A stretch of DNA of 64,000 nucleotides from Anarhynchus alexandrinus (GCA_008711295.1 VUYV01000158.1:1605284-1669283); one strand, 5' to 3'; positions 1 through 15,578 are shown, numbered from the stretch's first letter. Notes: generated by a model from the letters alone, not told the origin. Program-made: numbers and translations.

Positions 1-3000
1 AAAACTGTCTTGGCTGTGCCAAGGACTGACACCGGGAACATTCAAAGCCTTGTAAGTGATCTGTGTTAGTTTTTGTGGTCGCAAGTTAACCTACACTAAT
101 TTCACAGTCGCATTACATATTTTTACCTTCCTGATGTCATGCCTTATGGGATTTATTTCTGCTTTCTTAAAAAGGGAATTCAGTGTTTGGTGTTTGTACA
201 GATGCTTCAGGAGGTCTGTAGTTTTACTGGACATATACTGCTCATTTTGCAAACTGAAAAGATTGGATCTATGATTTATGATGAAAGCAGCATTTGGTCC
301 TGGCTGCGATGACACAGCCAGCCCTCCCTCGTTATTGGCTTTTAGAGAATGTCTTGAAACCAGTCCAGTGTTGAGCTGGTGCGAATGAGTGAGGGACATC
401 TCCTTTTCTGGAGGGACTTGGCTCCCCAGCGGTGACGGGGACGGTGTGCTGGCAGGGTGGCTGGCCAGGAGAGGCCACACAGCAGGCACGGGCAGATGAA
501 AAAATGGGCATGACATGTCCTCACTTGCGGCTCAGCACCTTGGCTGCTGCATCCTGGTTTTTGTCTGGCTTAGGCCTCTGATGATCAAGTTCAGTTTCTC
601 TAAATCCACCTATTTACGGATACTCACCTCTAAAGAAGTAACAATTTATTGGCATAAAGCAGTAGCTACAAGCTTGGGATACTTGTATCCAAACTCTGAG
701 TTTGGAATAAATTTCCTTTGGGCAATCATACTCAATCCTGTATTTAATTCCCTGTTTGGAGATTTTGCTTTGTTTACGGGAATGGGAGGACCTATTAATG
801 TGCTGAAAGGAGAACAGATATGTAGCAATGGTGAGGTAGTCTGATACTATAAGGGGGGGATAGGAATAGAGAAATTATTTCAGCAATCTTTCTAAGCAGT
901 AGACTAAGGCACTTGTGAGGACAGGGTCGAGACCATCCCTAGTTCAGGACTCCCCGGGGGCAAGCCTGTGGTGTGTCTCAGCACACAAACAGCACGTGAA
1001 AGGGAGCTGAAGCAATGCCAAAAGGAAGAACTGGATTTACTGAGGAGTCTACAGCAAACCTCAGCACTTGTTTGACTGACTGTCCGGTGTTTCTGGTTGA
1101 CTGGATTTCCTCCACTGTTCATTTTCCTCTTGAAAATGTGCAGGGCTCTAAGACTGGTTTCCTTCTGTCATCTCCTCCTGCTGACCCCACCGGCACCAGT
1201 TCCTTGCTGCCTCCACCACCCGCTCTCTGGGCTCGGTGAACAGCCTGCCCCGGTCACGGAGCCTGCAGGAGAAGGACGTATCTCTCAGCTGCAACCCAGA
1301 AGTGGCCTGGGTTGGAAGGAGCTTTGCTTCATGAGGAGCTTAGTTGGGCGATACCCTTCTCCACTGCATGCTTAATGCTGGCTCTGTTCCCATTGAGGGA
1401 CATAGGAGTTGTGAGAGGAGTGATGAGGAAGAGCACTTGAAGTGTCTCTTCCTTTTTCCTCTAATCCCTCTCTATCCGTGTTATCTTTTTCTGCTTCCTG
1501 ATCTTCTCTATTCCAAACACCTTTTCCTCTCTGTTCTTTTCCCAGGAATTGCATTTGTCTTCTGCCTCTCTGTGTCTTGCCATTTCTCGCTCTCTTTGTG
1601 TCTGTCCCCACACTCCCAATTCCCAATTTTGTTGTTTGGTTTGTTTTTTTTTCTTGGAGCTGGGATGCCTCAACCCTCCCTACACTGCCTTCCTCTCCAC
1701 TTGATTAAATGAACTGGTCGTGAGTCGATACAGCTTTTGTTTTCTTTAAGATGGTGAGGTTTTTATGGTTTCTTAAAAGTTGTGGCCAGGAAGAATTTGC
1801 ATCATCATCATAACTTCATCAGCGCCCTCAGATATTCAAAAACCATTCAGTGTGCAGAGTCTGGACAGTCTGACTTCTTAAAAGCAGCTTTCTAAGAACA
1901 TTGTTTTAGTGAAGACTCATTACATTAAATGTCAGTAATATGAAAAGACACTTTGAGCATTAAAATTGGATATTAAACAAAAGTTGGGATGCTCATTAGC
2001 AAGTAGCTAACTTGCTAATTCATCTTCAGTTAAATAGGATGTGAACAGTTTGTGAAGATCTGTAGTTTTAACACGTGGACTCTGCGAGCACATACTTCCA
2101 ATACAGCAATTAAGAAGAAAATATACTCAGTGTATTCTAACAGGTAACACCTCAACAACTCTAATAACTGCAGCTGGTATAGTCTAAGGGGTTACACACG
2201 CAAACGTGTAATCGTGCCATGCACATACAGCGTAGCACTTGTGTTGGGTTATAGAGCTGTATCATTGATTGCAACATCATAATAACACTGAAAACCTAAA
2301 TTGTGTTGTGTTCCAGTGCCAAAATTGGTATTTTTAACCATTTGCTTGAAGAAGTCTTCAATATACAGACACATCTTCAAGACAGAGTGTTATGCACTCC
2401 TTTCATTTTCTTTCTTAACTTCTAGTACCATGTATCTTTAGACTTGAGGCTAGAGAAAAGGGGAACGAACTATCCTGTGGTATGGGAAAATGGCCTCTTA
2501 TTTAGAAAAAAACATAGCTGTACCAGTCAAAAATAAAAGATATTATTCATGGAGTTGCTCTGAAGGTTGCAGTGCCCTGTAACACTGCTGTAAATCATCT
2601 CTGCTTTGTTTTTGTTGGGTTTTTTAAATTAGTATTTTAACAAGACCTGATTTGTTTTTACATAGTCAAAACTTTTATAGTGTGTTTATTTAATTAAGAA
2701 AAAATCAATGGGCAGTATTTCATGTATGTAAAGTTTCAATGCTTAGAAATGGTTAACTCAAAGCAATTATGGTGTAGAAATTATTTTTAAATAGCCATGC
2801 TGACCTTACTGCAGTAATATCTCATGTTACAGAAAAGGCTGTTTAATACAAAGAGTTTTGACAAACAAGACCCCACAGCTAATCAGAAGAGTGGCTCAAA
2901 GTCCTCAGTTGTCAGAATTAGGCCACTCTATTGTACTCCACTGGCTGAACATAATAATTTTTCTGATGGTACTGGTTTTAGCATAGTTGGTTTTTATTTG

Positions 3001-4487
3001 TGGCTATTGTACTGCCTATTAAAGGTGGTCTTGCAGGTTCTTAATATCAGTGAAAGACATTCATTGGCTGTATTTTAATATTTATTCCTAAAGGTGAAGG
3101 GGTTGTGTTCATGTATGGAGTCTATTAAAAAGAATTTTCCATATAACAAGATAAGAGTAAGCTGTTAGGAGAGAAAAGCATTAAATATACATAATCTATG
3201 TGACTTTCTGGTTTCTTGCTTGTAAAAATTGGTAAGTATTATAAGAAATATTCCCTATACTTGTGCACTATTTCTTTCAAATATGTTTTCACAACAGGTA
3301 TGGACTTCAGAAAGATGTTATTAAGCTTTGTTTTGAAACTTTGAAAATAAGTATTTTAAAAAGTTTCCCTTACTAATTAAATCTCTGACTCTAAAGGAAA
3401 GGAAATTTTAAGTATGATTTTTTTTTTCCATTTATAATAGCTCTTTATGGTTTCTATTTTTCACAGCATAAATTGTTGGGTTTGTTTCTCTTTTCTGGGC
3501 TATATTTGTTTACTTTGGGTCTTCGTGTATTTGAGCATTTTGGAGTTTTGCAGGGTTAGTAACTGCAAGGGAATGTCTAACAGCAGCTGTTTTCATTGTG
3601 GGTTTATTGTTATTCCTCAAATAAAATCTGTTTATAGCTATGATACTGTGTTCCTTTAATATATTTCTCATTGTAAGCAGTTTTAGAAAACTTTTCTTAA
3701 TAAATAAGAGTCTCAACATGGCAACTTGAGATTTCAGGGCTTTTGGCTTCTTATGATAGTCTGGTAAATCTTTTTGCTTTCCCACAGAAACAAGCTGGCA
3801 GCAGCAGCAGGTATCCATTTATGTCCATGAGATCAGAGATTGCTTCACTCTTCTGAAAAATGGGAGATGGGATCAAATCCCCAGTCCCCAAACTGGGGCA
3901 AGTTTCCCACCTCCTGAGGAAGAACCCAGTTGGCAGAGTATTGATTGGGTCTTCCTATTTCAGCTGAAATGTCCTACTTGCTAGAAATTCCTTAATTGCA
4001 CTGGAGCAGGGTTAGTAACCCAATTTCCTCACCAAGTACCCGATGTGGGCTTTTTTACTCTTTCCTAATTTAAAGAAAGCTTGCAAATATTTATTTTTTT
4101 AAAAGTGGGAACCTTTGAAAAGAAGTGCTGGAGAAAGATCTGTCTCTACATACGGTCTAGCCTAGTACTTTGAGCATCTGCCCTGGAGGGCTGCTTCCAG
4201 TCTGCACTCTTGAGTCAAGGGGAGGAAAAGGTATTTTGTCATCCTCGTTCTCCCTGATAACCTGCTGGATAAGACGGTGTGAATGAGCAAGGTGGGCATG
4301 GAAATCCTTGGTTCCTCTACAGCTTGGGAATTAGCTGTCAGGCTTAGTTGTGTTCATAGAAACAACAGGGCTGCACCTATGCTGGGTGGCATGGGTGTGC
4401 AGGGCATGGCCATGGGCCTCTTCCCCTGAACATCCCTCCTGTCCAACATGCTCATGTTCTTTCCAGATCTCTCACAGTTCCTTTACG

Positions 4488-4541
4488 TGGAAGTTAAATA
4501 TGGGAGATGGGCAACCATGGAAGTCAAATATGGGAGATGGG
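4488..4541. repeat. Short tandem duplication, 30-bp period
   Basis: Two adjacent copies start with TGGAAGT at 4488 and 4518 and share AAATATGGGAGATGGG. They differ at one base (TTAAA versus TCAAA) until they diverge after 4541. This is a local replication-slippage type duplication in non-coding DNA. Confidence 0.85.
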
Positions 4542-5845
4542 GAAGGTGTCCAGGTTTTGACCTGGTTTGGTGTTCGGGACATAGCTGGGTGTTGTACCCA
4601 GACAGAAGAGCTCAGACGTGATTCTCAATTTATTAGTTTAAGCAAAAAAAGTACTGTCAGAGGAACATGTGCTTCAAGGCGAGATGTAAGCCTAAATATC
4701 AGCTACCCAAGATTTTATGAACACTGCTGTCGCTTAAATGGTGAACATAGACACTCTGTTTCCCTACAGAATCTGCCATTTTAGGGGTGTGTGTGTGTTT
4801 TATTGTGCATTAATTTTGAGTGCTCAGCTTGAGGTTGCTTTCACGGGTTTGCATGAAGCAAGATGCCAAATCTCAAAGGGAATCCATGTTGCCTTGCTGC
4901 AGTAGCTGTGAAGGAGGTGAACCTGCTGAAGTCACCTGGCCGTGGGTCCTCAAATCTTTGACTACAAGGGCCATGTTGGTAGACACACTGTGCGTTTAAT
5001 ATAAACTTTCATTTTGAAAATCTGTACTTTTCACTTTGTCAATTTAAATCAGGCTCGATTTGGTAGTATTTCCAGGTGTACGTGCCGAAGTTCTTCTAAG
5101 CCAAGGTGATTTACGTTTTAGGGCTCACTCCATAGTGTAAGTTAAGACCAAGGCTGATCCCATAGTTGTGCTGGTGCTGACAAGTATGCTGCAGTAGAAT
5201 GCTTTAACGTTTGTACAAGTTTTCAAACATTTAAAGGATTTAGGACTATGTTTAATTTGTCTCAGTGTGTCAATGGCTCAGAATTGGCATTTTGAAAATA
5301 CTGCTATCAAAATGTATGTTCTGTAGCTGAGTTAATGATAATCCATTCTTTGGTGAAGGGTGCTGCAGAAGTTACTGAGCTGTTTCCCAGCTGCTTAATT
5401 GCTGATTACGCTTGTGCTTCTGTTGTTCTCTGCAGGGCAGAGGATCAGACTTTGCTGTGTTGTTGGGGGCCATATGGGTGACTGATGTATGGAGTCTGCA
5501 AATCCTGCTAGTGAGGCGGCATAGCTGTGTGGTAGTACTAGGACGAGGGTGCTTCGCAGGTGTATCTCCACATTTTTGCAGATAGAAGCTTTTGATTTCC
5601 TTCTTCACTAGTGCATATGATCTCTACTGAACCTATTACCGCAAAGATTTGGGTAGCTTAAAATACGTCTCACTCTTAAAATGGACTTGTTAAGAATTAC
5701 TGCAGATTTGAGATGTGAACTAAAATGAATAGTGTTCCATTTAAAACATTTTTGCCGAGCTTCATATTTAAAACTGTTTTGTTTTTCTGCCTCCCTCTGT
5801 TTTCTCCCAGTGCACACCGATGACCCCAAAACCCTCCCCAATTAA

Positions 5846-5860
5846 TTTTTTTTTTTTTTT
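5846..5860. repeat. T15 homopolymer
   Basis: An uninterrupted run of 15 T in AT-rich non-coding sequence. No retrotransposon body is recognisable on either side. Confidence 0.9.
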
Positions 5861-8800
5861 AAACATTAAAAATGTTACCAGTAGGAAAAAAAGTGGTTTT
5901 GCAGGATGCTGAATCCAAGCGTGGCTGTGAAGGACAGCTCTCAGGAGCAAGGAGATGAGATGTTAGCTTTTCCTATCAGTAGAGGAGAAGAAAGGAAAAG
6001 CGTACTCCGGATAGCACTGCTCCTTCAGCCAGAGCAGAGCAGGAGTTACTGCATCTTGCCAAAACGGGATGGTGCAATGGGGAAACAGTTTGAAGAGGAG
6101 GTGATGAAGGAGCAGAGAAATAAGAATCACCCGTTTCTCAGAGATGAGGGGCCGAACAGCTGGGACCCAGGGCAACAGCGACCTATCTCAGGCTCTGAAG
6201 AACCTCTGAAATGTGACGGAGCACCAGGACCAAGTATCCTGTGTTGAAGAGGAGGGCTGTGGTGATTTCTAAAAGTGCAGAAAGGATCCTGGGGAAATTG
6301 TGTAGGCCCACGATAGCGCAAGATAAATTGGGAACTGTGATCTTGTAGGGAGGAGGCTATAAATTTAAACGTGATGGTTATGGAGAGATGCAGAATTAAA
6401 AGGATAAAGTGGTTTGGGCTTGGAACCATTGACACTGGCTGATAAACGAGCAGTAAAGGTGTTTCCTAAAGCTTTGCACAGTGTTTATAGGATCACTCTC
6501 ATAAAATGCAGACTGAAATAGACGTATTCACATAAAGCTAAAGCTACAAATGTAATAAAAAGTTACATTTCTTATTATACTTTTTAGACTTTTCCTGATA
6601 TTTTTGGGTTGTTTTTTTTTTTTTAAATAAGAGGCTGAAATTATTCCGAAGAGAGCAATATAGTGTAAGCCCAAAGAAAACAGAATTGATTTCCATTACA
6701 GCTTTTACAAACACAGTATATAATATCGCTCTAAATAATACGACAACTTATATTTTTTGTACCATCTAGTTGGAAGAACGGGAAATTTTATGTATGATCT
6801 TGCTTGTGTATTTGTGCAGCTGTCTGCACCTTTTGAAAGAAATCAGAGTTTTCGTGTTTGGGAGCCATCTATAGGGCAGTATTTACCCAGAAGCAAGTAT
6901 TACTGAGAGTGGATTGTTGCTACTGGGTAGGAAATGTAATAGTGCCAGATTTCAGAACGAAAAAGAAGCAAAATACTTTCTGAAGGTTTTTCTTTCAAAG
7001 AGGCATCTCTATCCAGCTCCCAGTGAGCGCTAAGCACACATTACAGGGGCAGTATGTAAGTATAGCTGAAAAGTTGCTTTCCTGTTTTGCGGGCATTTGT
7101 ACCTCCGTGGATTTTTCAGAAGATATTTCCCCGTAACAGTGTTAGCATTTCTGGTTATGGCAGCATCCTGCTTTAAACCTCAGCGTTTCAACTCTGCACA
7201 GTGAAATAGAAAGAGTACTAAGTGATGGCAGTGTTTTGTTTATGGAGAGTTTTAGCTTAAAAGTCTTTGAATGTGATATAAGATCAAAGCATAAGTAGCG
7301 TAAATCTATCAGCCCATTGTATGTTGATCCATGCAAGTTATTACAAAGTTAATGCTAGTTGTAGTTTGGGTTTTTTGGTTGGAAGTAATACATCAGCAGT
7401 GCAAAGCCTTTGCCAAAGTTGTTACCTTCCCACTAAGTGGAACTTTCCCATGTCTATATAATTGTGCCCTTCTTGGTTTAGGTCACTGCGGTTCACATTT
7501 TTATGACCTTTTGAAGGTCTAAATGTCTACTTGAACAGATATTGCTCTTCACTTACTGTTCACTGTTTCTCGTTTTAGGGAGGAGCAGAGTTGAAAATCA
7601 GCACTTTCATTAGTGTTTTGACTCATGGTAGATCGGAAAGATTATTCCATCTCCTCTTGCTTTATCTTGACAGTTAATATTTTGTGAGACCAAGTTACAC
7701 CCATACACATGTTTATCTAAAATTGGTTTAAAAAATAAAATACTGCTGCCATTCTGGATGTGGATTATCTTATGTCAATTTAAGCCTAGTTTATTTAGGC
7801 TTAGGCTGTATCTGTAAACTTAGTAACCTACATATGTGAGGTTTACAATGACAGATATCCACAGAAGAACTTATATCAGTTTTAGACGTATACATTAGTG
7901 TATCTTGGTGCATAGACCTGTAGCAAGTCACTCTCAGGGAAGCTCTCATTTATATATAAGCTTTATAGGGACTACTAACAAAGCAGCATCTTCATAATGG
8001 ACCTCCAGCTCTAAAGTGCACCTAGTCATTAGCAGAGCCTGACATTTTCCATCTGTGTCCTGTGTTCCTTTGCAGATTTTGTTTTGTGATTTCTTTGAGT
8101 CCTATTGAAATCACTTGTTGATTACTTATGCTTGAATTTATGTGATGTTTATGGTGCATCTTGAGGTTGTGGTAGTTATATTTTATCATCTGGAAAATAA
8201 AATTGACACGGGCCTTTAAATATCAAGGAAAGCAGAGTAAAGGCTGTCAGCCTTCGTTATATTTATCCACTGTGCTCCATCCTACCTCCCTTAGAATCCC
8301 TTCATCCGCTGTCCCAGAGGGATGAATTAAGAGCATCAGCTTCAGCATAGCTTTGTAGGGTGAAGCTGTGTCCTTGCCGAAGTCAAGAGCAGAAATTCCA
8401 TTAATTTCATTTGGACCACATTTTCACTGGTGGTTTTTGCTGCTGTGTTGCAACTTGAACACTGTTCAAACATGTAGTGCTCTTCTGAGTATACTTTTAG
8501 GCAAAGACTGGCTGAAACCTGGCCGAGGTGTAGGAGCTACAGGGCAACACAGAACCGGAGAGGGAAGCGCATTGTTTGCTGTCAGTTAGCATCATTCAAT
8601 CTGTGTTTAGAATGCAGCTTTAGGTATGAGAGAAAAATAAAATTTGGTATTGTACAATAACATTGTATTAATAATAGTGCTAGAAAGAAATACTCGCCAG
8701 TGGGTCCAGTTCATAAATTTCTTTTAAATTTCAAAAAACTGCGTATTTAGAATATATGGAACTGTAATTCCAAAGTTTCTGCATAGTTTATCTCCTCCTA

Positions 8801-11338
8801 CTGTCTTGGCTTTAAATCAAAGGAAGAATACTTCCTAGCAGATTTATTTGTTGTTAATGTTAGTTGTATAGCTATTGCTTCTCTAGGCTGTATTGTGTTC
8901 TCCTAAATCATGCAGATAGTGTGTCTGTTATTTAAATGTGACTATCTGACAAACATATTACAGACCTAAAAGTGATTAGAGTACGATGCCCAGAATGAAT
9001 AAGCGCTTTGGGTCTCTGCCTCTGTCACAAAGGAATCCTGAATCGAAGCGTCTGGCTGAAAATAGAGCTTTAAAAAACCAAAACCCTTCTACCACTTTGT
9101 GCGTTTTGTATTCTACTCAGCAGGTCACTGGGTGTTAGAAAAGCTCAGTTAGTGAGAACTTTAAGAAAGGTTTTATTAATGTATGCAGAGTATTAAATTG
9201 AACTATGTTTGAATGTGTGCATAATCTTTTAGTTTTGTATTTCTTTAAATAATCTCTTGAGCCTAGCAGTTGTTATAAGGAAGAGCAATAACGGAAATCT
9301 GGAGTGAATCCTCAAAAACACAATTCAATCCGTGGAAGAATTACACCTACAGAGTAGACATTTGATGTAAACAGAGTAAAAGGACTGTTTCTTGGGTCCC
9401 TCAGTATATTTCACACATCTCCTGGGAGCGGGTGAAGAAAACCTATTTGCCTTTGAATTTCTACAGTGCAAAATTGGTTCTAGAGCCATCCGCAACAGGA
9501 AAGGGAGGTGCCTAGGCAGCGCGCTGCTTTGGAGTTTAAGCCAGAAGAAAGCCATTTCTATACCCCTGTTGCTACAATGATGATTTTCACAACTGGAAAC
9601 TAAGTGGCACGATTTTGTCTTCCCGAGACTACGCTGCACTGCTGCTGCTCAGCCTTTTTCATTACCGATGAAATTAATAAGTAGCACGGCTCTCCGGTGT
9701 TGCTGCGGTGTTTCAGGTGCCCGTGGACAGCAGAGAGGCTGGTAGGAATTGCTCTCGCTTTCCCACCTAGCAGCAGAATTAGGCTGTAGCCATCAGCAGC
9801 ACAGGGAGGAGAAGTTGTTTCATTAGCGCTTTACATTCATCCACCTCTCTTTGATCCCACTTTCTTTTCTAACAGTATCTGGTTAATAATTTTTAGCTCT
9901 CTGAGATGATAGTACTGAGTAAACTTTCCTGTGATATTTAAATGCAGCACCCCAGTGAAACGGAGCAATTTAAATAACACAAAAATATAGTTGATCCTTT
10001 TTCGTAGCTGCATGTACCTTAGTTTATACCAGCAGCCCCACAGGTACAAAGCCTCCATGTCTGGCCGTGTAACCTCCCGGCCGTGACTCCCCCAGCCCCC
10101 TGTGCTGGCTCAGGTGGACATTTCTGCCCTGGCTCCTCACCAGGTCTCTGCTTTTCTTTCCAGGCATGCCTGAAGCTCGTTGCCAGTCACAGCATATTTC
10201 CATTGACTTCAGGGCACTTGGCCCCGTAGGTGCTTGCAAACAAGCACTCTTGTACTCTCGGATGAACGTGCATGCACAGTGGGATTTTTTTTCTTCTTCT
10301 TCTTTTTTTTTTCCTCCTATTAAGTGTGGTGTTGAAGCCACGTCACAGGCGAAGCTTAGGATGCTCAGCCTCCTCAGCTATGCTTGCTGGCATTGACCAG
10401 GGTTGTCCCGAGCGAGGAAGTTGTTAAGTGCCGGGGACAGACTTCCAAAAGCAGCCTCGAGTCAGACGGCTCGGTTCCCACAGCTCCGATCCAAAGTGGT
10501 GTGCAGAGCCGCTCGCCTGGGAGAGAATGGAGTTGGCAGCTGTCCTCTGGGGCAGGACCGTGCTGGCCTTTAATGACAGTGGCCAAGGAGGAAATGGAGG
10601 GTTGTGGTCTCGCTTATTCAAGTGGTATTAACTCAGTTGGGTGACAGTGTTTAGTACAGAGAATTGGGGTTTCAGTTGTTTCGGGGTTTTTTTCCCTCCT
10701 GACAAGACCCCTGCTCTTGCATAGAATTGATGTATGCACACAAGTATCAAACGCACACCAGTGGGGTTATTTTTACAAGCATTTAGCCATCAAGCTCTGA
10801 GCTGGCAACGTGGAAAGATTTGATTTGTGTGTACGGAAGAGAAATATGTGTGTGCAGATGCGTGTTGGAATTGCCTTCAGCACATTTGGAAATTTGATAC
10901 TTAATTTCAAAATAGTACCAATAAATATGTTGATTCAAATGAGGAAAGAGAGCTTTTTCTCTTTCAGAAAGACTTAGTTAAAATTCAGGAAGTCAAACTG
11001 CTGAGGAGTTAGCACTAGGATTTATAAAACAACACTGAAAGGGAAGCTTAATTAACATTTCACTACCCTTTCAATTGCACTGAATGCGTGTCTGGTTTAT
11101 CACCCACCTAAATATGTTAGTTTGTATTTGAAGAATGCTTGTGACAGTGAGCCTTCAGGAGAAAGCTCAGCTTTTTCCTATAATCTCATTATAGCATTTC
11201 TATATTTTATTTGCTTGCTTTGACCTTGGATGATTTAGAGAGAATGTTCAATGTATATAGCATGTATTTCTGGGATTCAGTACTTGAGGTTGTTTTCTTT
11301 TTACTGTTAATGTATCTTTAGCTGGAATTTAAGGGTTT

Positions 11339-11351
11339 GGGGGGGGGGGGG
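11339..11351. repeat. G13 homopolymer
   Basis: Thirteen consecutive G inside the probable intron. The length is likely polymorphic and error-prone in sequencing. A run this long can form G-quadruplex-type structures, but nothing nearby shows a function. Confidence 0.9.
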
Positions 11352-12583
11352 TTGGTCCAAACGATATACTGACTGCACACCCTGTATTGGTAATTTGGGT
11401 ATTGATGGACGAGCACACACAGCATGGCAGTATGCTTGAAAGCATGTTGTCCCTGGGAAGGATACCGCTCTGCGTTCCTTAGGCTGAATGAAGAAGTGGC
11501 AGCTGCTTTTCTTTCTCTCCCTGAAGAACACAGCGATAACAGAAATGGGATATTAAAAAGGGCAGCATAGATTAATGGGGCAGTAATAAAACAAATGAGA
11601 CCCATTAGCTAAATCACTGCTTGAAAAGTAGATTCTGTGATAAGTGCCCTTCAGTGCCTCATGTGGGAAAAATTGTTACAGCACTTGTAACATCATCCAT
11701 GGTGTTGGATTTTAGACTGTTGTGACAATCCTAAGTGATAGGATCTTAAAATCATTTAGACGAAGGTAAATTTCATATGCACTCACTGCTTGGTAGAAAA
11801 CTTGAATGATTATATCCAAATGTGAAGACAAGTTCATTTCTTTCAAACCCAGTCAGAATGTTTTTGCGCGTTCCCAAAATCTGTCATTAAAAAACAAAGC
11901 CTTTTTTTGTTGTTCTGTTAAGCTTATAAGGTGATCACAAGAACTTGGAAATCCTTATTTTACTGCTGGAGCACCGGTGCTTTGGGGACTAATGTTCAAA
12001 CAGACTTTGAACTGGAATTGGTGGCTTTAGCAACATGTTCTACTTTTTAATTGTTGATTTTATATTAGATTAACAATGAAATGTGTACATTGCACTTAAA
12101 ACGCTACGTGTCTCTGTTTGCTCTCTGCTTTTTAGACCAGATAGTTTTCCACAGCATTCAATAAAAAAGGAAAATACACTTAATTTCTCAGATTTACAGA
12201 GTACGTTGCCTATAAGGAGAAAAATGTTTGAGGTTTAGAGATAAAATATGTACACAAACCAACTAATCAAAGCCAAAGATACTAGTTTGAAAGTGCTCTT
12301 TCATCGATCTTCAGGAGATAAGACAGGTCTAATCCTATGAATTGAGACAGTTTGCTTCCCTTTCTCCCACCAGAAATCCATGGCTGTATCATGGTGGGGT
12401 TTAATTAATTTTTTTTTAATTATTTTTTTCTTTTCCAGCGTAATGTTGTTAAATCCAAGCTCAGACTGTAAGCAACGAGCAACACGTCTCTCATAAGAGG
12501 CACGGGGGTGCAGGGCAAGAGGGGGGCACGGGTGCCGCGAGCGCTGCCTCCCCTGCGCCGGCGGCTGCATCCCGTCCGGCGGT

Positions 12584-12608
12584 GGGAGAGGAGAGGAGAG
12601 GAGAGGAG
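12584..12608. repeat. (GAGAG)n simple repeat
   Basis: Four to five units of GAGAG sit in the CpG-rich block just before the candidate splice acceptor. Purine-rich GA repeats are common in vertebrate promoters and 5' flanks, but no specific role is visible. Confidence 0.85.
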
Positions 12609-12650
12609 GGCTGGGAGGCGGCTGTTGCTATCGCTCTGATGTCAGGCGCT

Positions 12651-12685
12651 CTCGCTAACGTGTGGTTGGTTATTCTGCGTTTCAG
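12651..12685 (+). promoter_or_regulatory. Candidate splice acceptor of the FAM110B terminal exon
   Basis: CTCGCTAAC at 12651-12659 fits the branch-point consensus. A T-rich tract ending TTCAG at 12681-12685 follows 28 bases after the branch A (12658), a normal spacing. The exon would start at 12686. Competing acceptors are CTCAG near 12873 and CATTTAG ending at 12937; the pyrimidine tract before 12432-12439 (TTTTCCAG) is another. The sequence alone does not decide which is used. Confidence 0.45.
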
Positions 12686-14100
<1,415 letters not shown>

Positions 14101-15240
14101 GAGAAAATCCACCGTAGAAAAAGCAAGGACTGTAGCTTTGTCTGTGAATATTCAGTTGTGAAGGGTTGTGAAGTCTACTTGAAGTCTTGTACACTTCTCA
14201 AATCTCTTTGTGTTGCTTGTTGTGCAATGTTTCCAAGTTGCATGCCTGTCAACATGTGAGCTGACCTGGCTTCCACTTGAACAATAACTAACTACAAAGC
14301 CTGGCTGAGCATACACATCATCTGCCAAAAGTTTAAGACGAGAATCTAATTAGGGCTTCAGTATAATCAAAGTGTTTACATGGAAAGGTTATATGACTTC
14401 TTTGGTATTTATGTGGTTCCTTGTGGATTTTATGTATGTCACTTTTTGTCTTAATACAGATATTGTCAACTGACATTACTGCTTTCTAAGTTGAAACACA
14501 ATCCCTTTGGGGGGAAGAAAAGCAAAATTGGCCAAAATAAGAGGTTTAGGCATATGACGATAGGCAAAGCAGCCTTATCTCTTGTAGAAAGTGCATTATT
14601 GGCACACGTAAAACTTTCTAAAAGGCAAAGAATGCTACGTTCTTAAATTATGTATTGTTGTTAAACTATATATCCCTACTTATAGTAAGGGACTGTTCCA
14701 TAAAGGTTTCCTTTTTGTAGGTAAGCTCCCTCAGTTTTACAGCAGAAGTAGTCCAGTGAAGCTGCTTGATCTCTCAAACTAAACGAGTCTTGCATTCGGG
14801 TTGGTGTAAGCATTTTAGTGATTTTTGTATTATCCCTGTTGGAAAAGCTGAAAGAAGGTTGGAGTCAACAGATGGAAACGTTGTAGGTGTGGGATTTTGT
14901 GGGTTTGGTTTTTACTCAAAGATTCCTGGTCTTAAACTTTTGACAGGAATGATTAGATCCTATAGCTGATATTGAATGCCTTTATTAGTCAAACACATCA
15001 TGACTACAAACTCTGTGCTGTCTCTTAATTTTTTTGTAGACCTATTTGAACAGTTAATGAACAAAAATGGAAACACACAGCCATATCAATATAACGCCTC
15101 CTATTCAGAAGTAAATACACTCAGTAGCTGAACTATATCTGAAAAATTGTGATTATGTTGTCTTGCATATGTTATATCTAAGGCTGTGAAAGTTTGTTAC
15201 AGCTCTAGGAAAGTGTAGAAACATGACAGTATGTAGCTTT

Positions 15241-15278
15241 TCTTTTTTGTTTTTGTTTTTGTTTTGGTTTTGTTTTTT
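15241..15278 (+). repeat. (TTTTG)n low-complexity tract in the 3'UTR
   Basis: Imperfect TTTTTG/TTTTGG units. In the mRNA this is a U-rich tract with interspersed G, a composition bound by several U/GU-binding proteins; no specific site can be named. Confidence 0.8.
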
Positions 15279-15522
15279 TCCTCCTTACGATGGTTAGTGC
15301 TGCAGGTCAACCTGTTACAAATCTTTTGACAATCTGTGTCTTCCCAGTGGTTTAATTAACTGTCATTTCAACTGGCAGTGGTGGTGTGGTAGCGGAGAAG
15401 TTGAAAGTACAGTGGTCTGCGCTCATTATTATCGTATACACGCTTTGAAGTAAATTGCAGCACTACCTTATACTTCATCGGCTAATAGGAAACTTTTTTA
15501 TTGTGTAAATGCTGTAAGACTT

Positions 15523-15530
15523 TGTATATA
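15523..15530 (+). promoter_or_regulatory. Pumilio response element (UGUAUAUA) in the FAM110B 3'UTR
   Basis: TGTATATA matches the PUF-family consensus UGUANAUA exactly. It lies about 50 bases before the proximal poly(A) signal and is on the sense strand of the gene. One exact 8-mer can occur by chance in a 1.8-kb AT-rich UTR. Confidence 0.4.
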
Positions 15531-15572
15531 CTTCAGTTGTTACGAAATCTTTAAAAGGAAGAGTGTTATGCT

Positions 15573-15578
15573 AATAAA
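15573..15578 (+). terminator. Proximal poly(A) signal AATAAA
   Basis: A canonical hexamer within CTAATAAATAGC, followed 10-50 bases downstream by TGGTGCAGG and a GT/T-rich stretch (GGGTTTTTTGTTC). This is a good context for an alternative, shorter 3' end of FAM110B. Confidence 0.5.

Larger units (their letters stand above)
1..12480. other. Non-coding DNA, probable FAM110B 5'UTR intron or upstream flank
   Basis: No reading frame here resembles a known protein. The open frames are short (at most about 145 codons), fall on both strands, and lack the composition of coding sequence. The stretch is AT-rich with homopolymer runs (T15 at 5846-5860, G13 at 11339-11351) and a pyrimidine tract at 10287-10318. 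FAM110B in other vertebrates has untranslated exons far upstream of its coding exon, so this is most simply intron on the + strand. I could not place any untranslated exon in it. Confidence 0.6.
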
